A stretch of DNA of 64,000 bases from Bactrocera neohumeralis (Eukaryota; Arthropoda; Insecta; Diptera; Tephritidae). Every line of letters begins with the position of its first letter. Position 1 is the first letter of the stretch. Both the position numbers and the translations under genes were made by a program. Positions 1-12,025 of this stretch are shown here, piece after piece. The notes beneath the pieces are model-generated. The model searched no databases. It was not told the DNA's origin and saw only the letters and a list, made by a program, of their open reading frames with translations. Where the stretch lies: the NCBI RefSeq assembly GCF_024586455.1, contig NC_065921.1, positions 79,668,163 through 79,732,162 of the forward strand. The letters are read 5' to 3'.

Positions 1-640
1 GACTTGTCCCCGAAAGACTTCCTTCTCACATAAGAAAAAAAAAATTAGAAGTTGATGTTTCTGGATACCTGAAAAGCTGATGCGTGCAAAACGCAACTTT
101 TGGAGATAGCACAATCACAGTGGCAAAAGTGCTTCGAGAAGTAGCTCAACCACACAGAAAAGTATACAGAAACCTACAGTACTGGTTCTGAACCTATCTC
201 GAAGCTCAGCTTAAAAGCCTCGTTAAACTATGCTTCATAGATGAGGAATACAGCTGTTGTAAAAATTTACCTAGAAAAGCTCGCTGGTGACATGACGTGC
301 CAGTTTGCAACTAAATTTTACACAAGATCCCCACAAGAAGTTTTGAAAATAAAAAAATATTTTTTGCAGCTATGCTAATGGTGACACATCTCCAAAATTA
401 ACATCAAATATACACATCCAGAAGAAAAAATATTAAAGCCATATTTTTTGATTTTGTAGTGCAGCTTGCTTGTTTATACAACCACAGATATGTTGGCGGA
501 GATATGAAAAGTTATCTGACATTCAACTTCGATTCCCCAGTTTTAGTAACTCAAGACCATGATTTGTTTAAACTTGAAGATCAGGCGCGAAGAAACGAGA
601 TTTGCTTGGAACAAGAAGATTATAATAGAAACAAATAGCA
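1..640. other. Non-genic DNA, no gene recognised
   Basis: No convincing coding region, RNA gene or repeat of known type is visible. Frames are short and interrupted. The last part before 640 may include decayed transposon sequence. Confidence 0.4.
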
Positions 641-1340
641 TCTCTTTTTGCTGACCGTAATTGTTATTGGAAGTGCTCTGGTAAAGGAAACTAGATGCAA
701 ATCGTTGAAAACATTCTAAACGACTATCGACCTCTTTAACTGATGAAAACATTAAAAAAGTGAAGGTGAAATGGTGCTTGAAAATCCTTAAGCAAGTGTT
801 AAAGAGATGACAAGAGACATCTTTCTCGAGTTTGCTCGAATGATGTTGGAGATATTTTGGTTATGAAACGCGTCCTTACACGACTCGCTCCGACAATGCC
901 GAATTTCTGTCAAAAAGACTACCGTTGGTGGTCATGAATTTCTTCCGAAAGGACAGACGGACAATATGGAGTTCTATTTGGGCGTATTGAGGCATTTGCG
1001 TGAGAACATTCGTCGAAAAAGGCCGAAACTGTGGAATAACAATTCATGATTTTTTCCGAATTTAAAGCCAAAAACGCAGTGAATACCATCGATCAACCAC
1101 CGTATTCACCAGATTTGTGGTTAAGTTTAATATTTTCTTGTTTCCTAAACTGAATTGTCGCTCCGTGAAACCTGTTCGATCGAAGAGATAAAACAAAACT
1201 CGCTGAAGGTGCTGAAGGCCATCCCAAAAAGTGCTTATGAAAAGTGTTTCGAGGACTGGAAATATCGTTGGCATAAGTGCATTACATTTGCTGTCGATTA
1301 CTTTGATGGCACCAAAATAAATATTAATGAAGAATTAAAT
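640..1340 (+). mobile_element. Broken mariner-family transposon (relic 1)
   Basis: Pieces of a mariner transposase are readable in shifting frames. Near 690-740 a serine/threonine-rich piece followed by DENIKKVKV; near 790-860 the piece around FARMM; near 930-1010 EFLPKGQTDNMEFYLGVLRH with REN and RRKRPKLWNNNS; near 1080-1110 YHRSTTVFTRF-like remains of the DQPPYSPDL segment; and at 1155-1310 a longer intact stretch with IEEIKQNSLKVLKAIPKSAY and KCFEDWKYRWHKCI, the conserved C-terminus. The TxDETW segment and the HDNAP aspartate region are deleted, so it is dead. Outer limits and terminal repeats were not resolved. Confidence 0.8.
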
Positions 1341-2500
1341 ATTTTGCGTTTCGTTTACGATTTCAGGGTACTTTTTTGTCAAATTGACTGCAATACAACC
1401 CACCCACCCACAAGAATTCAACAAAGCGAAATTAAATCAAGCATCATGAAAATAAAACCAGCTATGCTGTAAAAAGCGCTGGCAAATGAAATGAAAATGA
1501 AATCAAATTTGATTTCACAGGCTTGGTCGCCGAAGCGGTGGTCGTTGCAGTGACCAAACAAACATATGTGCGAATTTTTAATGAAGTAAATAATGACACG
1601 GAAAGCTGAAAGGCACGTTGTATGTGGATTTACATGTGATTTACAATAAATTATATAAAAATAATATGTACATACGTATGTTTGAAGTCAAAATAAAGTG
1701 TTGCAATGCATATTAGGGTGCTACTTAATGTCAAATGATTTGCCGTTTTCGGAAAAATCCTGCTCAAAGGAATCTCATATAAATTTTAACACTAATTATG
1801 GAAGGTTAGGGCAGTGAACACAACAGTGAAAATTCAGTTTCTCGTATTAAATTTAATACTGAACTTCAAAAAAGAACATCAAATTCAGGTTTAAGGGTTA
1901 TATTAGATACATAAAGGGTGATCCAATTCGAGGTTCTCTACTTTTTTTACGAAAAAAACACAGAAAATATAAAATAATAATAATAATCTTCAAAAATATG
2001 TCTTCAAATATCATAGTCTCACCCTAATGCTCCCGAAAATGCAATCCCAACAGTTGAAACCATAAAATTTTATCTACGTTTGTGTTTTAAATTCGGTCGG
2101 TATCACAGCAATCAAATTGAAACGGTAAATTCAGGTTAATTGATTATTTTGTATTTATGCGATTTATTGTATGAAAGGGAAGGCATTTAAAATTAAAGAA
2201 TGTCTTCGTAAAGGATTGCTTTTTAAGCGAGTTAATTGATAATGCAAAATGATATAAGCGATTGTTTCTTTAATTTGCGTGAATATATTTAAGTTGTGGA
2301 GAAATTACAGTAATGCGATGTTGAAAATGTTGCCAGATGTCTGCAATTTTACTTCAATAAAAAGGTAAAGAAACAAATTAAAATTTAGGAGAAACACAAA
2401 AAATATATTGGAAAGTTTTAATAAAAAGTTTTGAGTAAAAATATTAAAATATTAAAAATTTCCAAGACAGAGTGCATGAAAATATTTCAGGAATTTCAAA
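1340..2500. other. AT-rich non-genic DNA
   Basis: No gene recognised. It contains a short transposon end at 1914-1990 (listed separately) and otherwise only AT-rich sequence with dense stops. Confidence 0.4.
1914..1990. mobile_element. Solo end of a Tc-type transposon
   Basis: The stretch AAAGGGTGATCCAATTCGAG followed by a CTACTTTTTT tract and AAAAACACAG resembles the terminal sequence of the Tc1-mariner family whose body is found at 33.0-33.9 kb and 59.0-59.4 kb. The rest of the element is not seen here. Recognition is from memory of the common insect terminal GGGTGATCC. Confidence 0.55.
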
Positions 2501-2519
2501 TCCTAATTTCACGCGACTG

Positions 2520-3420
2520 TGGAAAAGGGTTGCCACACTCTAATCAATTTCCAGAAATATATTGTTTAGCATTGTTGCCACATAACTGCAAATATCTAAC
2601 ATACATATATATTACTTTGAAAATATTTAATAAAGTGGTTTATGAAAGGAAAGCTGTTGTAAAGCAAATATTTAAGTATAAGTTCGAACGGTGTTGCCAT
2701 ACTTATAAATTTCAAATCGCAAAAATTACGAGATAAGTATAAAATTAGTACTATTAAGAGTAGAAATAATTTTTGCAAATACATTTTTTATGGAGTTGCC
2801 ACATGATTTGAAAAAACAAAAGAAAATATATATAAGTTGAAAATAGTTAATAAATTTATGAACAAAAGCTGTTGCATAGGTTAAAAAAAATTTTATATGG
2901 AGTTGCCACAAGTTTTTAAACACAAAAAATAAATATAAGTTTGAAAATAATTTCTTTAATAAAACGAAAACTGTTGCAATATATAGTTTTAGCTTAAAAG
3001 TAGGTACGGCGTTGCCATGCTTTTAAAATTTCAAATCGAAAAAATTAAGACATATAGTAATATATACATATGTAAATGTAAGTATAAAAAATAGTATTAT
3101 TAAAAGTACAATACATTTCCACAAATGTATATTTTTTATAGAGAGTTGCCACCTGACTTGAAATATAAAAAAATAATAATTATTATTTTGAAAATATTTA
3201 AAAAAGTGGTTAATGAAACGAAAGCTGTTGCAAAGCATTGGTTTAAGTACATGATCGAACAAGGTTGCCACGCTTTTAAAATTTCAAATAAAAAAATGTT
3301 CACATAAGTAAAAAATCAGTGTGTACTATTATCGGAACAATAAATTTCTACATATATTTTTATAGGTAGTTGCCAGATACATTGAAATATAAAATAATAT
3401 ATAAAATTTGGAATCGAAAA
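2520..3420. repeat. Degenerate tandem repeat with GTTGCCA core
   Basis: GTTGCCA(C/T) recurs about every 105-130 bases, at about 2529, 2573, 2692, 2796, 2903, 3011, 3145, 3263 and 3369. Longer blocks repeat about every 255-315 bases: CTGTTG(C/T)AAAG..., then GGTTGCCA.GCTTTTAAAATTTCAAAT, then an AT spacer and AGTTGCCACcTGAcTTGAAA. Three to four diverged copies are present. No known family was recognised and short frames inside are not convincing genes. Confidence 0.7.
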
Positions 3421-3469
3421 AAATTACGACATAAACATAGCTGTTACCTGAGCAATCTTCTAAATACTT

Positions 3470-3785
3470 TTTGGCTTTGACCAAATGATCGTTTGAATAA
3501 GGATAAGGTTCAGTTAGGTTTAACTGGTAGGCCAATAAGCCACGCACAGACCAATTTTGGTCCTTTGCGATACCAAATGGAGTTCAGTTCCTAGGTCCAA
3601 GAGAAGAAGTCATCCTTTAGGATGCCTGCGCTTGACGCGAATTTTAATAGAAATCTGCTCTCTTCCAGGTAATCCGACCATCGGGACTCTAGATGCTTAC
3701 AGCGTAGTCTTGCCAATGCGGGACAATTGCATAAGATATACTCGATTGTTTCTCTGATGCCCAGCTCTAAACAGCTGGTTTTCAT
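3470..3785 (-). mobile_element. 3' coding end of a non-LTR retrotransposon, dead
   Basis: On the minus strand the frame reads CLELGIRETIEYILCNCPAL followed by ARLRCKHL, the cysteine-rich C-terminus that follows RNase H in many insect jockey-like elements (ETxEHxLCxCPAL). A trailing piece ends with AYQLNLTEPYP, typical of the final untranslated part. The reverse transcriptase is absent. Confidence 0.7.
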
Positions 3786-3789
3786 AATG

Positions 3790-5080
3790 AGAATAACAAT
3801 TTATTGTTAAGAGTGCATTCAGTGGATTTGCTCACCTTTTATGTTTCTGGAATCCCATGATTTTCTTGAATTGCTAGACAGGTTTTATTATTCACAATAC
3901 TCAATCGAATTTAAGGTGTTTGTTTTTTTTATAATATATGTATGTAATATTTTTCTAAGGAATATGCTTCAAAAAGTCAAAAATATACTTTATAAGAGAT
4001 GGATGCTGTAATTTCTTCTTTATCAGCGAAACTAATGAATAATGATTTTATTCACTAAAATTGATAACCTTAAACCTGTGTCGTTTTTGAGCTTTCAAAT
4101 TAAGTGTAAATCATGAATGAGATTGGAGAATAATTAATTAGATATTGGGTAAATATGGTTCTTTTCAAAGAACTTGGGATGTAAGATTATTGCAAGAGAC
4201 AGCTATTAGATATCGCTCGAAAGAGCAAGAAAGTTGTTAGTGAATTCAGACAGCTTTTCTGCTATCTGCAGAAGAAGCATGTCAAGGTTTTTCAATTGAC
4301 ACGCTTGTGAACTGTTTGTGATCAGGTAATTGTCGCTTTCAAAAGCAAAACTCCGTTAGAAGATCATTCCTCCAGTAAGGTATATGGTCCACAGAAACTT
4401 TTTATGAACTTAAAAGCAAAATATTGTTATAAAAGTGCGCTTGGTTGGACACTTCTTTCCTCTCATGGTTCAGTTAGTCGGTTTCCTTAAAGCCTCGACT
4501 TTCATTTTTCGATCCAAGCGAAAGTTGAATGACCTTTAACTACTAAAAAGCTTTTATGAGTTAACTTTTCTAGTACATAATTTATCTGGCTTTACCACGC
4601 CGCTTGCCCTTGTTCTGAGCTCATCACTAGTTTCATAGTTTATGTTTATCATAAAGCATATATTTACTATTTAATTCCATTAAATAAAGTAGCGAAGTGT
4701 GAAGGCCAATTAATAAATAATAATTGTGTACAAAATGCCACAGAAGTCAGCTCGCTCCCACAGCTGTTTATAATTCCATTAAATTAATGCCGGTCACATG
4801 TGTGATACATATGAATATGTATGTGAAATACGTGTGTGAGTCGCAGGACATTTTCATATAATATTTGCTATGTTTTTGCGATTTTTGCACGCAAAGCCAA
4901 TAAATTTGACAAACTTGTGGCAATAAAAACGCAATGGCACCAACACCAGCAGCAAACATTAACGGCGACATTACAAAAAACAATGCGGGAGGCTGGGGTG
5001 GTGTTGGTTATACATATGTATGTACATATGTATATATAGAGTGCTAAATATTTTTTGGTTTTTTTTTCCATTTTTTGTAG
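3790..5080. other. Non-genic DNA with short CAAC and ATGTATG runs
   Basis: No gene recognised. Frames are short. There are simple-sequence tracts near 4930-5035 and nothing else I can name. Confidence 0.4.
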
Positions 5081-5680
5081 TTTTATACCCTGAGCAGCGT
5101 ATATGGATGAGCAGGGTTATGAGTTGAAACGATTTTCCAAGCCTAGCTGTCTGTTTATACGCGAACTAGTCCCTCAGTTTTTGAGATATCGATCTTAAAT
5201 TTTGTACACCTTAATTTGTCGTTAAGAAGCTGATTTTTTGTCGGAACTGCCGCTATCAAAGCACTATAGCATATAGCTGTCATACAAACTGAACTATCAG
5301 AATTAAGTGCTTGTATGAGCAACTCTTTTGTTTGACGCGGTATCTTCATGAAATTTGGCAGAGATTATTTTTTAAAGCAATGATGCATTCTCCGAAGAAA
5401 TTGTTCTGATCGGATAACTATAGCATATGGCTGCCATACAAACTGACCGATCAAAAATTAATTTTTGTACGAGAAACTTTTTCATTTGAAGACTTATCTT
5501 CATGAAAGTTGGCAAAGATTATTTTCTAAGCCTGAGTCACCATCTCCGGAAAAATCGTTCTAATCGGACAACTATAGCATATAGTTGTCATACAAATTGA
5601 ACGTTGAAATTTAAATCTTTTATGGAGACTTCATTACGTGTGAAGGGTATTATAGCTGTGTTAACGTTTCTACTTGTTTC
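5081..5680 (+). repeat. Dispersed repeat, copy A
   Basis: Begins TTTTATACCCTGAGCAGCGT and ends GAAGGGTATTATAG then a GTTAACG tail. Inside, the motif (CACTATAGCATATAG)(C/T)TG(C/T)CATACAAACTGA recurs about every 150 bases together with ATCTTCATGAAA(G/T)TTGG. The same layout occurs at 10.26 kb and, inverted, at 48.23 kb. It is a very common non-autonomous repeat in flies; I do not know its formal class. Confidence 0.75.
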
Positions 5681-7850
5681 TAGAACTATTTTTTATTTTT
5701 CTAGATTTTTTTTTTATTTTTTCCATTTTTTTTCTAGTTTTGTTTTATCGTTCTTGCCACAACGCACTTAGTGCCTAACGAATGGCGTGAATAGTGCGTC
5801 GTAAAGGCTAAGTCAGCGGAAAAGTCCAATAAAAATATGTTATGAAACTGCGTAACAATAAAAATATACTTAACAGTAAATATGTATGTACGGTACAAAT
5901 TTGCGCAAAATATTGCCAGCGAACTATTAGGGTGGGGTGCCGTTGGCGTAGAGTGGCGTGAAGTCGAAAGTAAACATGAAATATTAAAAGTGTTTAGGAA
6001 ATTGTGTGATGATAACAGTAGCGCCTTTTATGTGCGAGCCTTTTTTATTGTTTTTGTTGTTGTTATTTTTGCCATTTGTTTGTCTCGTGTCGAATAGTGA
6101 CTTTTTTTTTTGGATGGAAAATTTGGCTTTTGTGTAGCTCAGCACTTGTGAGCAGTTAGTCATAAAAAATTGCAACAACAAAAAAAAAATATAACAACAA
6201 AAATATAGCGAAAGGTTAACATTGAAAATAGAGTGAGTGCGAGTGTGAGTGAGAGAGCGAGATAGTGGCGGCTTATAAATTTACTACATAAGTCGCAGCA
6301 AAGCCGCCTACTGTGCGTGCAAGTGTGTGCGTGTGTATGTTTTAAGCTTATAACGGCAAAAGCGTGACAGTGCTTGAGCGCCTGAAAGTGGCTTTGCACA
6401 GAGAAGACCCTTTGTAACTACTTGCCGCTGCAGAGTACGTCGAGCACAAAGGAAAGTGTTATGTTAAGAAAGAGGGATTAAAAGGCATAAAGCGCTGACT
6501 TTAGTTTTTTATGTGTTGCTGTTGTTGTTGTGGCAACAATTTTTTAATATTTGTGCAACATTGACGCAAACACAAACACATACTCACTCATATTCAGTAT
6601 AAGTGCCAGGGAGTTATGCCCATTTACTTGCTGCTGTTGTTGTTATTGCTGTTATTTACAATTTCACTCAACTAACGGCGCACAAAGTGGTTTGTTTACA
6701 AGCTAAAATGAGTGGGTCACAAGTGTTGCAAGCACAAACACACAGGCAGACAGATAGACTAACCCCTTAAACGGGTCAAACAGGGTGTCACAATGACGCT
6801 CATAAAACTAGCGGGTGTAGCGGCGTGGGCGGCATAAATATACATACTTATGCATATATACATACACATAAATGCATGTCTGCAACTGGAATGTTGCTCG
6901 TATTTTTATTGCCACAACAAAAAATATGTGTGGCAAGTGGCAAGCAGGTCAGCTGAATTACTCGCACCAGCTGTTGGGCAGTTACTGCCACTTGTTTTTG
7001 TTGTTGTGTAATATTTTTTCAATTTCTAGTAATTTTTTTTTTTGCACTGCTTTCGCAACGCTTGTCTCAGCATATGAGCATTTTTTATTGCCAAACACAC
7101 ACACGCACAAACTTATATAAAATATGTGGCAGCCCGGCAAAATTTGTTGTACGCTGTTTACCAACACATATACACACACACATACATACATACATATGCG
7201 TATTATCACTTTCCAGCTTTCATTTCAACTCGGCTCGTTGCCTTCTAACTTCGACAGCGTTCGTTCGTTAAAGGATACGACATGAAATTTGTTATTTACA
7301 GCAACAACAAAAACAAAAACAACAATACGAAGAACAATAGTGTTGTGAAATGTAGGCATTGTGCGTAAATAACGGCAGTAAAGCAGCAGGACAGTCGGCG
7401 TGGCAAAAAAGGGGTGTGAAAATTTCGAGCGTGTAGTGAAAACAGAAAGCATGGCAGCAATAAATCGCGCACGCTTGTTGGTCGAAGCTGCAAAACTAGC
7501 ATTAAAAAGCAAAAAACAAAAAAAAAAATTAGGAGAAAAAATATGGTGTGCTTTTTTTGTACATTGAAATGAACTTGTTTGCTCACTTGTTAGATATTTT
7601 ACACGCTCTTATGAGCATCAGACGCATGAACAAACATATAGACAGCCTCTTATTAACTGTACTTATATAGTAAAGTATTTAAAGATTTTACATAAGTACA
7701 GTTAAGCGTTTAAAATTTCAAAAGAAGCTTAAATGAATTGCGTCCATAAGTAGATATGCATATAAAGTTCAAATTAAATATTAATTTTTGGCTTTGATCA
7801 CTCGAAAATATTCAGAAATAAAAAAGATTTTTTATGAAAACTATCCGAGT
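5681..7850. other. Non-genic DNA rich in GTT/CAA and CA microsatellites
   Basis: Short GTTGTT, ACAAC, CACACA and GTGAGTG runs are scattered. No coding exon was recognised on either strand. Possible regulatory DNA, with no direct evidence. Confidence 0.4.
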
Positions 7851-7854
7851 TAGC

Positions 7855-9060
7855 AACAGCGCGCCAGTCGTTTCTTCTTTTCGCTATTTGGCGGCAACTA
7901 GAGATACCAAGTGCAGCCAGTCCTTCTCCATTTGATCTCTCCAATGCAGAGGAGGTCTTCCTCTTACTATGCTTCCACCGGCGAGTACTGAATCAAAAAT
8001 TTTCAAAGCTGGAGTGTTCTCTTCAAACCTAACAATGAGATCTAGCCAGCGCAGCCGCCGTCACTTGATTCGCTGAACTATGTCAATTTCGACGTATATT
8101 TCGTATAGATTATTGTTTCATCGATTGCGTTACCCACCGTTGTCTATTAAAAAGAAGCATAAATCTTACGCAAAACCTTCCTCTCGGACACTCCTAAGGC
8201 TGTATGGTAGGAGGGGAATGATGAGGGACTTGCTGAGTTTTGCTTATTAAGTCCAAAGTAGTACCTGTTGCCATGACTGAGTCTGCGTTCGATTTAACGG
8301 CTGATATTTTTGTTAGTTTTGATGCTGGTTCCAAGATAGACGAAACTATCCAAGACTTCAAAGTTATGACTGTCAACAGTGACGTGCGAGCTAAGTCGCG
8401 AGTCTGGTTGAAGAAATCACACGATTGGGAGTCCCTTTGTCTGAAACCTTGCTTGGTATAGAACGGCCCGGAGAGGTCTTTTCCAATCCCATATTTGTTT
8501 TGGAGGGATAGTAAGCTCAGACATAGCGGCCTAGATGCTGTTCCGTGCTGTTGAAGGCTACTTTAAAATCGACGACGAGGTCGTGTGCATCGATCTTTCT
8601 TTCTCAGGTTTCCTCCAAGACTTGGCGCTTGGTGAAAATCTGGTCGATAGTAGATTTTCCAGGTCTGAAGCCACATTGATAAGGTCCAATCGGTTTGTTG
8701 ACGGTGAACTTCAGTCTTTCACATACTACGCTCAATGTGATATTAAGGAGGCTTATCCCACGATAATATGCAGATTGTGAGATCTCCTTTTTCTAGTATT
8801 GGGCAGAGCACACTTAGGTTTCTTTCGGTGGGCATGCTTTCATTCGACCATATCTTACAAAGAAGGTGATGCGTGCGTCTTGTCAGTTCTTTGCCGCCGT
8901 ATCGGCCCGTGCCACTTTGGCGTTCAGCAGGCAGGTAATTGCTTTTCGAACCCCTTCATAGTCGGGCATTGGAACATCTGCTCTATTGTGATCGATTAAG
9001 GAATCGGGTTCGCTATCTCCAGATGGTAACTTCTTTTCGATGAGACAGGAGAACTAATAG
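7855..9060 (-). mobile_element. Broken non-LTR retrotransposon, reverse transcriptase pieces
   Basis: Reverse-complement reading gives RPGKSTIDQIFTKRQ and VLEETRE (about 8590-8690), a conserved finger region of insect non-LTR reverse transcriptases, in several frames. 7860-8400 corresponds to the tail seen again at 27.45-27.95 kb (CAGTCGTTTCTTCTTTTCGCT, then GCTGGTTCCAAGATAGACGA). The palm motif region is degraded and many stops interrupt. Clearly dead. Confidence 0.75.
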
Positions 9061-10260
9061 TATCAATAATATTTTGGCTATCCCGCTGCACATGACAGTC
9101 GGGCTTACTTAACCGAAACAGACCAGAATTTTCATCCGGCCAAGAACTGTCAACACGACCGCATTTCTCAAAATTATTTAGCGAATGTTACTGGAACTAT
9201 AACAACAACAACAACAATTTTGCAGTACCCCTTTTATATTTTGGTTGTTTGGTTGGGTAACAAAGTGTTAGGTGAAACGACCTACCGAGCGAAAATATTT
9301 GTATGTGGATCAGATCTATTAATCAACCAGATATTAGGTCTCCAAAAGTATTTTCTTCAAAGCAAATACACTAATTGCCCGAGTGATATTTTTCAAAATG
9401 ACTGTGGAGTTTTCGGTATATTTATAGATTGCCCACGAAGCCCTTACTGCTCATCACAAATCTATAATTTAAGTATTTATCTCAACGTATTTTCAAACCC
9501 ACAACCTATTGAGTCATCCCTTATGTTGGTTAGCCCAGAATTTGCCACATTTACAAACCTACCTAACCTACCTATGCTTAGCTAGATACTAAATTCTTGA
9601 GTAACCAATTATTACAAATGCCTGCTCCAGTTTCTGTAGTCACGTTCTTTGCTCCCGATTAAATCCCACTAATTTAGAACGATTTATTATTAATAAGTGC
9701 CTCTACACATGTTCATCTACTTATTTTTTTATCTAAAACATTCTTGTCTTCTCAAATAAATCGTGTGCATCGCTAATAAATATCAGACTCGCTTAAGTTC
9801 TAATTAATTCGGTTAAAATTTATGGGCTTCTATTTTGTTTACACAACTTTTTACTTTGTTTTCTTTGCGCGCTTTGACTAATCTACCGGCTTTACATGAA
9901 ATTTAAATGATTGAGGTCGATAAAAATATAATTAATTAGGAGAATAGTGAGAGGAGCGAGAAAAATTGTGAATTCTTACTAATAAGATGGACTTTTTGAA
10001 TAAAGAAATCGGGAAGTTGGTGGTAATTGTTGCTGGATTATAGTAGTTTTTATAATTACAGCCTCTTTATATATTTATATATAAATTTATTTGTGTATCT
10101 TAATACTGATGGCATGCGTCTTCAATGAGTGTATGAAAAGAATATGTTGAAGGTGTCCCAAATTCACTTTCTTCTACTGCTTCTCTCTTTGAAGTAACAT
10201 AAGCATTATTTGATAAATTCGTTTTTGTAATTGCCATACCTAGAACACGCTATGTTAAGT
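9060..10260. other. Non-genic DNA with one unexplained open frame
   Basis: A + strand frame at 9220-9585 is open for 121 codons just after a CAACAACAA run. It is cysteine-rich at its centre but matches no domain I know, and lacks splice or codon evidence. Elsewhere nothing is recognised. Confidence 0.3.
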
Positions 10261-10261
10261 T

Positions 10262-10860
10262 TGGACCGAAGTTTTTAACACAAGGAATAAGAGATCCTAT
10301 AAAGAATATATGGAAGTGATTAGTAAGATGAGCTGAGTCGATTTTATCACATTTACATACGCGAAGAGATCCCTCAGTGTTCAAGATATCGATCTGAAAT
10401 TAGCACAAGTTCGTTTCTCACTAAGAAGCTGTTGATTTTCCGGAACCACCAATAACGGAGCGCTATAGCATATAGCTCCCATACAGACTGAACGATTGAA
10501 ATGAAGTACTTGTATGGATTTTCATTTAACGAGATATTTTCAGGAAATTTTGCAAGAATTATTGCCTAGACAATGCTAAAATATCGGAAAATATTTTCTA
10601 GATCGGACCACTATCTTATAAAGCTACCATATAAAGATGAACGATCACACCCAAATTCTTATATGGAAAACTTGTTTATTTAACAAGGCAAATTTGTGAA
10701 ATTTGGTATGGATTATTGTTCATGATATTGTTATAATCTCCATATAAAATTATTCAGATCGAGCCACTAGGAGGAAATGAACATCTTTAAATGCTTTTTA
10801 TGCTATTAGAAATGCAACTCTGAAGGGTATTAAATTTTCGGTGCAACCGAAGTCAAGTTT
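10262..10860 (+). repeat. Dispersed repeat, copy B
   Basis: Shares with copy A the segments ACGCGAAGAGATCCCTCAGTG, GATATCGATCTGAAATTAGC, CTATAGCATATAGCTCCCATA and a final GAAGGGTATTAAATTTTCGG followed by TGCAACCGAAGTCAAG. More diverged than copy A and missing its first bases. Confidence 0.72.
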
Positions 10861-12025
10861 TTGTTTTAATATTTTGTTGTTGTTTTTGTTTCAAGATCTC
10901 ATTTTTTAGAAATATGTTGATATTATTATGGCTTTGTTGCAATATTTTGTCATTTTTGTTGTTGTTGTACTTAATTTTGTTTGATTTTGTTGTTGTTGTT
11001 TTTATGCTCTTGTTTTTTTGTTTTTCATAATTCAAGTTATTTGTTTCATTTTCAATTTCGAAGTGTTATTTGTTGCAACATTTTGTATTTTCGTTGTTTT
11101 TGTACTTGAATTTGTTTAATTTGTTGTTGTTGCTTTTTATGTTAATGTTTTATGGCTTTTACTAAATATAATTGTTTGTTCATTTTTGTAATGGCCTTAA
11201 TTAGGAAATGTTGTTGTTGTTGTTGTTTTTCTCTTATTCATATGTTGTTGGCATTGATCAACAATTGCTTGCAGTTTTTGTGAGTTTTTCGTGACATTTT
11301 ATCGTCGTTGTTGTAATTTAATTTCTATTTTGTTGTTGTTGTAATATTAATTTGTTTAAAATGTTGTTGCTTTAACTGTCTACATATTTAGTTTTTGCTG
11401 TTGTTGTCAATTTCGCTGTTTAATTTTATTTGGCTGTGTTGTTGTTCTCGTTTTGCTTCACAATTGTTGGTTGTTGTTGCTTTAGTATTTTGTAATTGTT
11501 TTCGTTTTAGTATTTTGTTTTTGATGGTTTTAACAAAAATTGGTTTCTGTTGCTGCGGTTTAGTTGTAATATTTGATCCTTTTTGTTGTTACTGTTTCTT
11601 ATAATTGTTGTTGTTATTATTGTTATTTCAATATTTAGTTGTTGTGTTTGTTTTGATATTTAATATTTGTTTTAATTGTCATTGATGTTGTTTTTATCTA
11701 CATGTTGTTGTTGTCTTTGGTTCGATATTTAGGTGTTTTTTGTATCTTCATATGTTGTTGTTTTAAAAATTCGTTGTTGTTGTTATTATTGGTTTTGTTG
11801 TACCGTTTTTCTTTTTGTATTTCATTCCATATTTAGTTGAAGTTTTGTATTTTTTTTAATATTTTGTTGTTGTTGTTGTTTACGTCAACAATTGGTTGTT
11901 GTTTTTGTTGTTAATGGTTTTTCTTCGACATTTGTTTGTTGTTGTATTTGTTTCGGTATTTAGATGTTTCTTTTTAGCTACATGTTGTTGTTTTTATATT
12001 TTGTTGTTGTTTTTTTTTTTTTTTA
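10858..12025. repeat. GTT-rich low-complexity tract
   Basis: About 1.15 kb made mainly of interrupted GTT runs in a T-rich background, with recurring phrases such as ATTTTGTTGTTGTT and ATATTTAGTTG. The + strand is strongly T and G, the minus strand A and C. Apparent open frames are by-products of the missing bases. It ends abruptly at a T run near 12010-12024. Confidence 0.8.

Noticed and set aside
5081..5680. Regular repeats as a CRISPR array
   Set aside because: Units are long, diverged and part of a dispersed eukaryotic repeat; no cas genes and the window is nuclear fly DNA.
10853..11035. Lys/Asn-rich minus-strand open frame
   Set aside because: Produced by the AAC/CAA composition of the GTT tract; not a gene.
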